Origin: Wyeomyia smithii
Taxonomy: Eukaryota > Arthropoda > Insecta > Diptera > Culicidae
Assembly: GCF_029784165.1 (NCBI RefSeq)
Contig: NC_073696.1
Span: 101,424,065 to 101,488,064, forward strand
Reading direction: 5' to 3'
DNA length: 64,000 bases
The notes under the pieces were generated by a model, which was not told the origin of the DNA, searched no databases, and was given only the letters and a program-made list of their open reading frames with translations. This document shows positions 55,300 through 64,000 of the stretch, piece by piece. The translations under genes were made by a program, and so were the position numbers. Within the stretch, counting starts at the first letter, position 1. Each line of letters begins with the position of its first letter.

Positions 55300-57937
55300 A
55301 ACAATTAAAATATTAAATTGGAATGCTCGCTCATTGAAGGCCAATGAGACTGAGCTTTTTAACAGTAAATAATGTGCATATTGCAATTATTACTGAAACA
55401 TTTTTGAAACCTAACATTAAATTAAAATATGATCCCAATTACGTGGTTCATAGATATGATAGGATTCAGGGTTCCGGCGGTGGAGTTGCAATTGTTATTC
55501 ATCGCCGAATCAAACATCGTGCTCTTCCCCATCTTGAGACGAAAGTTATTGAAACTTTGGGAATTGAAGTTCAAACTGAACTTGGGATTCTATTTATTGC
55601 CGCAGCATATTTACCATTTCAATGCACACGCGAGCTCAAAAATTATTTTAAAGGTGATTTACAAAAACTCACCAGAAATCGTTCGAAATTTTTCATAATC
55701 GGCGATTTTAACGCTAAACATCGTTCATGGAATAATTCTCAAAGTAATTCCAATGGCAAAATTTTATTCAATGATTGTTCTTCAGGATACTATTCTATTT
55801 TGTCTCCGAATAGTCCTACATGCTTTTCTTCTGTAAGAAACCCTTCAACAATTGATTTGGTGCTAACAGATCAAAGTCATGTATGTAGTGATTTGATCAC
55901 ACATGCTGACTTTGATTCTGACCATCTTCCAATAACTTTTTCTTTATCACATGAATCAGTTTTAAACCCTATGAGCTCTGTTTTTAATTATAACAAGGCT
56001 AATTGGGAAAGATACAAAACTCATATTGAGAGAAATTTCAATAATGAGCTTGATTTGCAAAACGAAGTGAATATTGATTCCGCTTTGGAAGCATTAAAAT
56101 GTGCAATTGTTGATGCCAGGAATTATTCTGTTCCAAAGGCTCAAGTGAAATTTGATTCATCAATAATTGACGAAAATCTTCAACTTCTAATTCGTTTGAA
56201 AAATGTCCGCAGACGTCAATATCAACGTTCTCGTGACCCTGTTTTTAAAACTATTTATAAAGATTTACAGAAAGAGATTAAACATAGATTTACTCTTCTG
56301 AGAAATCAAAATTTTGAGACTGAAGTTGAAAAATTGAAACCATATTCAAAACCATTTTGGACGCTGTCGAAGATTCTTAAGAAACCTTCAAAGCCTATTC
56401 CAGTTTTAAAAGATGGTGAACGTTTTCTTGTATCCAATGAACAAAAGGCTCAAAGACTTGCTCAGCAGTTTGAGAGTGTTCATAACTCAAATTTGAATTT
56501 TGTGAGTCCAATTGAAAATGAAGTCACACGTCAATTTGATTTAATTTCTTCCCAGAATTTTTTACCTGCAGAAATAATTGAAACTAACTTGAATGAGATT
56601 AAATCAATTATTAAAAATTTCAAAAATATGAAAGCACCTGGTGACGATGGAATCTTTAATATACTAATCAAACATCTCCCTGAGAGCACAATGGAATTTT
56701 TAGTGAAAATTTTCAATTGCTGCTTCAAAATTGCATATTTTCCCAAATTATGGAAAAATGCAAAAATTACTCCCATTTTAAAACCGGATAAGAACCCAGC
56801 TGAAGTTTCAAGTTATCGACCAATCAGTTTGCTTCCTTTAATAAGTAAACTGTTTGAGAGAATTATTCTTAACAGAATGATGTCACACATCAACGAAAAT
56901 TCAATTTTTGCAAATGAACAGTTTGGATTTCGCCATGGGCATTCCACAACTCATCAATTGCTCAGAGTTACTAATATGATACGAGCTAACAAATCTGAAG
57001 GTTATTCCACTGGAGCTGCTCCTTTAGACATAGAAAAAGCATTCGACAGTGTTTGGCATAAAGGTTTAATTGCGAAATTGCAAACTTTTAATTTTCCAAT
57101 TTTCCTAATCAAAATTTTAAAAAATTATCTTACTGATCGAACTCTGCAGGTTGTCTATCAGAATTCAAAATCTGATAGATTTCCTGTCAGAGCAGGTGTA
57201 CCTCAAGGTTCAGTCTTGGGTCCAGTCCTGTACAACATATTCACTTCAGATCTTTCTGATTTGCCTCCAGGATGCACAAAGTCATTGTTCTGCGATGACA
57301 CAAGCATTTCCGTAAAAGGAAAAAGTCTTCGTGTCATATGCAGTCGATTGCAGAAAAGTTTAGATATTTTTTCTTCCTACTTGCAAAAGTGGAAAATCTC
57401 TCCCAATGCTTCTAAAACTCAAATGATAATTTTTCCGCATAAGCCTAGGGCTTCTTTCCTCAAGCCAAACAATAATCACGTTGTCAAGATGAATGGGGTT
57501 ATTTCAAGTTGGTCCGACAAGGTTAAGTACTTCGGACTAATTTATGATAAAAAACTTATTTTCAAAGAGCACATTGAGAGTATACAAGCCAAGTGCATCA
57601 AATATACGAGATGTTTATATCCTCTCATTAACAGGAATTCTGAACTTTGTTTAAAGAACAAACTTTTGATTTACAAACAAATTTTTAGACCAGCAATGCT
57701 TTATGCTGTACCGATCTGGTCAAGTTGCTGTTCAACAAGGAAGAAAACGCTCCAAAGGATTCAGAATAAAATTCTGAAAATGATTTTGAGCGTCCTCCTT
57801 GGTTTGGTACACTCGAATTACATAGACTTACTGGTGTTGAACCATTAGAAGCTATGTCAAAAAAAATTATTAACAATTTTCGACAAAAATCGTTGCAATC
57901 CTCAATTGCTACGATAAGCTCTCTTTATAGCCAATAA
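55286..57937 (+). pseudogene. LINE ORF2 (endonuclease and reverse transcriptase), frameshifted
   Basis: Start ATG at 55286 (KILNWNARSLKANETELF), then a frameshift near 55360. The endonuclease shows AIITETFL, FIIGDFNAKHRSWN, STIDLVLTD and the SDHLPI box. The reverse transcriptase has KAPGDDGI, SSYRPISLLPLISKLFE, LDIEKAFDSVWH, GVPQGSVLGPVLYNIF and, at the active site, FCDDTSI where Ala is usual between F/Y and DD. A second shift near 57785 precedes the C-terminal tail (EAMSKKIINNFRQKSLQSSI). Long uninterrupted middle (834 codons) indicates recent decay. Confidence 0.85.
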
Positions 57938-58182
57938 GTTAGCAATTAAGTTAGTTGTAAGTTTACTTCCCCTTTTCTGACAAGTAGGTTTAAATCCCTA
58001 CGAATGATGAGTCCTAATTGCGAAAGCAAACAAATCCTAACAATTAAAATTACAAATTTCTAACAGTGTTGAGAAGTCACCATTTGTGATTGGACACACA
58101 TACTCATTATTTACTAATATTTATCATAAATACTTAAGCTACTAACAAATCCCCCCTAAAAAAAAAAAAATCAGCACCATCA

Positions 58183-58276
58183 GCATGTCAGCACTTTTAG
58201 CTTTCGTAACCATAAAATATCGGCTTATAGCGAGGACAAGGAATTGCTCGAGACGACCAATACTTAAGGAGGGACG
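58183..58276 (+). CDS. Errantivirus Env, displaced membrane-anchor and tail segment
   Basis: Immediately after the LINE duplication the env phase resumes with MSALLAFVTIKYRLI, hydrophobic then basic. It continues through the polypurine tract and on into the 3' LTR, where the first stop is near 58499. Without its 5' part it cannot be expressed. The tract AAGGAGGGACGAG before the LTR serves as polypurine primer. Confidence 0.7.
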
Positions 58277-58581
58277 AGTTAAAGACGGAACATCCTCAAC
58301 ACCAGTTGTCGCTGAATCTAAGCGACCAGAAACCAAGCCACGCGCAAACAACCAGACAGCACAGTCAGCAGGATTGGAGCCCGGAGCCATCAAAGTATTC
58401 AACGTGGAACTCGGATTGACGTCGCCAAGTGCTGCATCGTCGTTAGGTCTTAGGTCAGCAGATTTTAGGACAGCAGGTAGGGCAGTCAGGCCTCTGTAAA
58501 ATAGTCTTTAATCAGTCTCAAGTGAAGTGTGACCGAGTACGGTCAAATTAAAGTTTTTTTAAAAACTAAATGATCTTTTAA
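58277..58581 (+). repeat. 3' LTR
   Basis: It matches 44295-44602 except for scattered substitutions (for example CCATCAAA for CCACCAAA), an added CGAGTACGGTC-like stretch, and absence of AATTAAACT near the end. Flanked right by TTTATATATG. Confidence 0.85.
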
Positions 58582-58616
58582 TTTATATATGATTTTTATG
58601 TCGTCTAATTACTAGT

Positions 58617-59090
58617 AACCCTAAACTTTGTTTGAAGAATAAACTTTTGATTTACAAACAAATTTTCAGACCAGCAATGCTTTATGCAATACCAACCTGA
58701 TCGACTTAATGTTCAACGAGAAAAAAACGCTTCGAAGGATTCAGAATTAAATTCTGAAAAAGATTTTAAAGCGTCATCATTGGTTTGGTACACTCAAATT
58801 ACAGACTTACTGGTATCGAAATGTTAGAAGCTATGTCAAATAAAATTATTCCCAACATTCGATAAAAATCGCTGCAATCCCCAATTGCTACGATAAGCTT
58901 TCCTCATAGTCAATTAGTAAGCAACTAAATTAGTTGTAAGATTAGTTCTCTTTACTTGACAAGTAGGTTTAAATCCCTACGAATAACAAGCCCTAATCGC
59001 CAAAGCAAATAAAAGCAAATAAATAATTGGTTAGCCACACAAAATGAACAATTGATAATTTACTATAAAACACTTGAGTTACAAATGAAC
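58617..59090 (+). mobile_element. 5'-truncated Juan-like LINE, 3' end only
   Basis: It corresponds to ~57640-58140 of the complete copy: AACTTTTGATTTACAAACAAATTTTCAGACC, an EAMSNKII-like stretch, and the tract GACAAGTAGGTTTAAATCCC. It is clearly more diverged than the inserted copy, hence an older insertion of the same family. Confidence 0.8.
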
Positions 59091-59819
59091 CTTCGTAAGC
59101 AATAGTAAAAGTATTAAAAAAAGATATTTTTAACACTTTTATTATTGCTGACCAAGTATCCCTTTTACGAACTAATCGATGCAACACTCTCGTATAAGTG
59201 AACATCATATATTCAACTTATTCGACCAAATTGCGTTCGATCACAAATACGATACGAAGCGTTCAAAACAATAATATATGTACATTTATACATAGGGATA
59301 CCATCCGTCCTGATTTAGCAGGGCATGTCCTAATTCTGAGATCCTATTTGAGCGTACTGATTTATTTTTTATATTCTGGCATTTGTCCTGGTTTTCAAAG
59401 TGAACCAATTCGAGACACAACGCAAACGAATTTTTTCTTCTGTTGAATCTCAGCGAAGTGACGAGAGGAATCTTCTAGGTGTTGAAATCGTTAAACATCT
59501 AATTATGAAGTGACTATACGGTCCCTCATTTCAACAACATGTCCCGCTCAGAAATTTGTCCCGCGAGGCGTGTCGCACGCCTTTGAAATGCCCCTCGGTT
59601 TTAACAGAATTGAACCACTCGATGTCATATTTTTTCACTGCGACAGTGTGCCTCTCAGACAAGCATTCTACTCATTTATCTGACTCTTCACATCTATAAC
59701 AGTTAAATCAAAAAAGCGTAAATCAAACAAAAGGCAAAGTATTGTTACGAACATTACGCTGTACAAACTTGACCTTATTATCTATTAAGCACAGACTTCG
59801 CGGACAACTATTAGCATAC
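59091..59819. other. No gene seen
   Basis: ATAGGGATACCATCCGTCCTG at ~59292 resembles a hAT-type terminal repeat (compare 60372 and 60693), but no right end was found. Confidence 0.3.
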
Positions 59820-59935
59820 AAAGTAATTGCGGGGCTAGCGCTCCGGTTTTATTATAACTGCCTCTACCAGGGTGGGTTTTGAAACTATGAAAGGTCCTGA
59901 TTTACACCTCCGGCCAGATGGTATCCTGTTTATAC
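59820..59935 (-). mobile_element. Degenerate tRNA-derived SINE
   Basis: In complement it has GATACCATCTGGCCGG (weak A box), TTTCAAAACCCACC (weak B box) and the family-2 body tract GCGCTAGCCCCGC. Old copy. Confidence 0.45.
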
Positions 59936-60371
59936 AACGCAACCTTATAGTTTCTCACCTACTCATCGCGGTCAAATGCACCATCTTCCTTTGGTGTAAA
60001 TTTCATTGAAGTTCCTAGAAATGGAATTGTAAAATTATTTAAATACGATACAGCATAGTGTTGTACCTACTTACCGTTATGTTCTAGCAAATGATAAAAG
60101 CCAAATTCTTAAATTGAGGTAGCTGCCTTTCCTGAATTCTACGGAACCACAGTGACCGCTAGCTTCGACGGTTTGTACCACGCAGAAGTAATTTCCTTTA
60201 ATTGAAAAATGTTAATTGCTTGATTTCACTTCATATTTATAATTACCTCACTCGTGAACACTCAATCAAAACGATCAAAACCGATAAACAGAGACAAGCA
60301 ACACAATAACACTGGAGACTAAAGCCACGGAATAAATTAATAAAACTGAAGACGGAATGATGGACGCTGAC

Positions 60372-60663
60372 CAGAGATGCCAGATGTTTTTGAAAAATGT
60401 CTGCAACTGCTCGAAAAACCGGAAAAATGTGCTCGAAAACTGAAAAAAATCTACCCGTGATCCGAAAAAATTTCGTTCACGCGGGCAAAAGTCTGTAAAA
60501 ATCTGCACACATTTTAAGAAAATCTGCGCAAATATAAGGAGATTCTGACAAAAATCTGCAGAAATCGTGGAAAAACTGCAAATATCTGCAAATCACTAAA
60601 AATCTGCACACGGACTCCAAAAATCTGCGTTTTGCAGACAAATCTGCACATTTGGTATCCCTG
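60372..60663. mobile_element. 292-bp hAT-type MITE
   Basis: The ends CAGAGATGCCAGAT and the complement of CAGGGATACCAAAT lie inside ACGCTGAC / ATGCTGAC (60364-60371 and 60664-60671; 7 of 8). The interior repeats an AAAAATCTGCAnA motif many times. An isolated left end of the same family starts at 60693. Confidence 0.7.
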
Positions 60664-61008
60664 ATGCTGACATGACAGCGACATAACAATGATCAGGGAT
60701 GCCAAAGATTTGAACTGAAGAGCAGCAACAAGTTTTTGCCCAATTTTCAGAAGATCCATATGTGTTGTAAAAATATTAAAATATAAATGATAGATTTCAA
60801 CAACGTATAAAAGATCGATCCAGGCTAGTCGGTTGAATCGGTGGATCGATTAATTCCAAGAGAATAAATATATTCAATAAAATACAATAGATTTATTCCC
60901 CAATGCTAACTAATACACAACATTACATTTTCAATTACTGAGTAACTGTTAGATGTTGCTTTTTATCGAGCTACATTTGTTTGAAAATTAAAACAGTGAA
61001 AAAAAAAA

Positions 61009-61109
<101 letters not shown>

Positions 61110-61669
61110 TCACAGAAATATTTAAAAATAATTATAATAAGTATAGGAAACCACTATAAAAAGCATTGAAGGGGGAAAATACCAATGCCGGCGCACGGTA
61201 TGACCGTTGCTTACATACGCACTAAAACCAAGATTTGCCACATGTCCAGCTCACTGAAGACTGCCCCGTTGTAGTACCGTCATTATACCAACATGTTTGT
61301 ATGCCTGGTACAACTCGTAATTCATGCGCCTGCGTCACACTCCATCTTCCAATTTACCGCCAAGTATCGATCTCAGAACTATACGCCCCAATACTCCGAG
61401 CACTCATCGATCAACTTCATACAGCGTTCATACTGCATATCCGTAAAGGCAACCGAGATGATCAGCGTCCTATACAGCGCTAGTTTAGTGCTAGTTTGCA
61501 AACTACGGAAGCGGGTTACTTCACAGCCTCCACTTCAACCCCTACACGACCGGAATACTCACGCTCCCTGCCAGCTACCATGTACTTTGTTTTGGCACAG
61601 GTAATGTTGAACCTGAGAGCCTCCTTCACGGCCATATTTCACACACCACCTCCTTTGTAACTATAAGTA

Positions 61670-61872
61670 ACGTTTGATATGATTCCCCTCTCCCCTACGT
61701 AACGCAAAACAACCTGCCCCCCTCCAAATTTTCAATTTTGAGCAAACATCACAGTTACGTAACTGTCTCAACCTCCTCTCCCCCCCTACGTAACAAACAG
61801 TAACGTAGACTCAAACCCCCTCTCCCCTTCATGCGTTACGTAATTTGTGTACGACGCGCGTTACGTTATTTG
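61670..61872. mobile_element. Diverged GCGTTACGTAAT-type MITE
   Basis: Several GTTACGTAA motifs in both orientations with C-rich runs. It corresponds to the complement of the family at 13258-13542, but the ends are decayed. Confidence 0.55.
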
Positions 61873-62191
61873 TGTGTCTGCCACAACTCGTTTCTTTACA
61901 CTGCGTACCCGTAAACAAATGCCCCTATAGATTCTAAAAATTTTGTATGGACCGTGGACATTACACAGACCCTCCCAAAGCTGTCCACGTGGAATGTGGG
62001 TGGCCCCTTACCGGTCTAAATCTGAAGAAGAGAATACGGGAAAGCACTTTGTATGCGGAGTTGAGCAACGTAATGCCTCGATAGTTGCAACAATAAAGTC
62101 GATGGTCTTTCTTATCAATTGGGCATATGAGGCCTTCCAACCAGTCGTCCAGCATTCGTTCATCAACCCAGATCCTCAGTATGATCTGGTG

Positions 62192-62502
62192 CAGCGGTTC
62201 TCAACCTGGGGTACGCGTACCCCTAGGGGAACGCGAGAGCCTCTAGGGGGTACGCAAAAGAAAAATCAGTAATGGCGGACAAAGCAATGTTTTTTATAAT
62301 ACTTCAGTTGTTGTTCAAACTTGCTCTCAAAACATAACTGTAGCAATAAAACAAACTATAGTCCAATTTGAAACCTGGACTAGACTACCACAACGTGATC
62401 TACCACTACCTTCCCCCACTCTGCGAGGAAATTAGAAGCCAGGGGGTACAATCAATTTGGTAAATATTGGGTACGTGGACAAAAAAAGGTTGAGAACCGC
62501 TG
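62192..62502. mobile_element. 311-bp hAT-type MITE with perfect 8-bp duplication
   Basis: It starts CAGCGGTTCTCAACC and ends GGTTGAGAACCGCTG (perfect). It is flanked by ATCTGGTG at 62184-62191 and 62503-62510. Inserted in the LINE relic. Confidence 0.9.
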
Positions 62503-62699
62503 ATCTGGTGGATCGCATAGTACAGCCGCTCGCTTCCCGTTTTAAGAAGTTCGGCCGGGATGCCATCCTTCCTAGCGGCCTTGCCGTTTTTCAGCTCACT
62601 TATCGCCTTTTCAAACTTCTCCTGTGTTGGTGGCTCAAGAGCTTGTACGTCACTCAGAATCCTCATCCTGAATTAAGTACAGAGCAGCGTCATGCTACG

Positions 62700-63066
62700 A
62701 TAATCTGCCTGTCGAACTTTGTAAACATTCATCCGCATGGCAATTTCTTTTTTTTTATAACTCTAATATTTATTTAGGCCCAACCGCGAAGTATAACGGG
62801 GCCGAATGTCTTTTGGAGTAGGGAAAAGCCAGCTTGAGTAGAGCCTGTATCCCGACTGCTCCTCCTCAAACAGGCATAAAAACCTCTCATCTTTGCTTTT
62901 TTATAAATACAATTTAAAAATACATGTCATTTAAACCTACGACTAACAATAACATTAAATTTCTTCTCTATGTTAAATATCAATTCTTAATACTATTCAT
63001 TAAGGTGTGATGGTTCCTTATCTCTTCGAAATCAAAACTTATACCTAGGTTTGGTGGATCATGTCT
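62700..63066. other. No gene seen
   Basis: Probable dispersed repeat (TTTAGGCCCAACCGCGAAGT..) of unknown family. Confidence 0.3.
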
Positions 63067-63074
63067 CTCAAAAA

Positions 63075-63843
63075 CAGCGGTTATCAACCGGGGGGGAATT
63101 CCCCCCTAGGGGAGAATTTGACCGTTGCGGGGGGGGGGGGAATCGCGAGTGGAAAAATTTCACATGTAATGCGATTTTATGATTGACGGTGGTGCGACAT
63201 TTTTTTTCAGTGTCCAATGAATTCGCTCGCGAAAAACCCATGCACCGGTTTTTGCGCATTATTTTGCTTTATAGGCATACGTCAAATAGACCTTTCTATC
63301 TGCGCTAGTATTAGTGGTCGATTTCACTAATACAAGTTTTATTTTTGGCGCAAATAATCAACACGCCGGTGATAACAAAAAATTTCCTCATGCCCCGAAC
63401 TTTTATTCAAGTTGTAGGCCGATTTTTAGTTTTATTTCATTTATGTTTCCACTAAAACACAGTTTGTTGAAACAGGTAACACGAATGAACTAGGATTCAT
63501 AAGTGAAATATTTTTCGAAATTGAATATCAGCTAATTTTTTGGTTGAAAACAAATCGATTTTATAAGGATACACGACTAAGCCTGTATTGGTGAGACCTG
63601 GCTTAGAAAGCTCTATATGCTTGTTGACGATAAATCGTAACACACACCTTCACAAGTGATGCTGAAAAGGCCCGTGTATTGGTGTTTTCCTGCTCCTGCT
63701 TGAAACCTGTTTAACATTAAAGTTTAAAAAGCCCTATATTTTTTAATTACTACAGCTTTTCTTTCATGGTGCCGATAGGGGGGAAAAGCTTGTGTAAATT
63801 ATCAAAAGGGGGTGCATGAACTGAAAAAGGTTGAAAACCACTG
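63075..63843. mobile_element. 769-bp hAT-type non-autonomous element
   Basis: The ends CAGCGGTTATCAACC and GGTTGAAAACCACTG are inverted with two differences. A perfect 8-bp CTCAAAAA lies at 63067-63074 and 63844-63851. Near the left end there is a GGGGGGAATTCCCCCC palindrome. No transposase frame. The terminal repeats are related to those of 62192-62502. Confidence 0.85.
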
Positions 63844-64000
63844 CTCAAAAAGAAGCAATGATTCATGTTTCTCTAAAAAGAATAACACAAGAAAGAAGAA
63901 AAAAGGAACAGAATCAGTGTGAAACTTTTTGAGGGTAGTTGTGTTGGGAACAATAAGCAGAAACAGCAAGGAGATAATCAAATTTGATATTTGATATCTT

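Larger units (their letters stand above)
53785..58169 (+). mobile_element. Juan-like Jockey-clade LINE, near full length, inserted in env
   Basis: It starts ACAGTGCGTATTGAAC and ends in CCCCCCTA(A)13. It is flanked by a perfect 13-bp duplication ATCAGCACCATCA (53772-53784 and 58170-58182). Two overlapping frames are present with the Jockey layout. Three frameshifts and a changed catalytic motif show it is no longer active, but its length is complete. Confidence 0.88.
44295..58581 (+). mobile_element. Errantivirus-like (Ty3/gypsy, env-bearing) LTR element with two insertions
   Basis: Two ~305-bp direct repeats bound gag, pol and env in one orientation. Without the insertions at 48087-50279 and 53785-58169 the element is ~7.7 kb, normal for insect errantiviruses. 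The repeats differ by a few substitutions, one ~10-bp insertion and one small deletion, so the insertion is fairly young. The primer site, frameshift signal and gene order are those of the 17.6/297/gypsy group. Both insertions break essential genes, so this copy is dead. Confidence 0.92.
61180..62666 (-). pseudogene. LINE reverse-transcriptase relic, interrupted by two MITEs
   Basis: Read on the minus strand from 62666: EKFEKAISELKNGKAARKDG, PAELLKTGSE and YYAIHQI. Then, past the hAT element at 62192-62502, LEGLICPIDKKD and CCNYRGITLLNSAYKVLSRI. Towards 61600-61200 degenerate pieces follow, including KYMVAGRERE and LALYRTLI. Order and motifs are those of one mosquito LINE pol gene (NYRGITLLN-type, possibly RTE-related). 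Many stops. The stretch 61670-61870 is a foreign GCGTTACGTAA-type element. Confidence 0.7.

Overview
The window is insect DNA, most likely from a culicine mosquito such as Aedes. It has compact exons in a large excess of transposons: Juan-like Jockey LINEs, an errantivirus-type LTR element, tRNA-derived SINEs, mariner/Tc1 elements and many TA-, TAA- or 8-bp-flanked MITEs. The species call is inference from repeat content.

Layout. 1-5.8 kb: nested non-autonomous DNA elements. One carries a broken ZIP9 (SLC39A9-like) zinc-transporter fragment, and a SINE follows. 6.9-7.45 kb (+): terminal coding exon of a COMMD8-like gene. 7.6-33.9 kb (-): one serpin gene. A signal-peptide exon (33.83-33.91 kb) and a shared N-terminal exon (33.35-33.77 kb) can splice, in a single matching phase, to any of three complete terminal exons: A (22.67-24.35), B (20.70-21.99) or C (7.57-8.69). 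The 12-kb interval between B and C is a stack of transposons, including a 2-kb near-perfect palindrome and a mariner with an intact transposase frame. 34-44 kb: mostly unrecognised sequence, transposase and LINE relics, and a helentron-like element with a TG-rich core. 44.3-58.6 kb: an errantivirus-like LTR element (gag, pol, env) split by a 2.2-kb helentron-like insertion in pol and a 4.4-kb Juan-like LINE in env. 58.6-64 kb: LINE pieces, a SINE relic, a TA microsatellite and three hAT-type non-autonomous elements with 7/8 or exact 8-bp target duplications.

The main biological result is the serpin locus. Reading frame and intron phase agree for all three mature forms (723, 592 and 536 residues). 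The isoforms share the signal peptide, helices A-C and a basic RRHRR site in the C-D loop. Their reactive loops are nearly equivalent, with a TEGGA hinge and a conserved Arg. They differ mainly in a large insertion before strand 5A, which always ends in a furin-like basic site and in A and C carries a repeated cysteine motif. Alternative splicing therefore seems to swap accessory domains more than the bait loop.

The second result is a family of three helentron-like elements. They share a 5' end, a subterminal inverted repeat and a 3' hairpin conserved by compensatory changes. One insertion is dated relative to the retrovirus-like element it interrupts.
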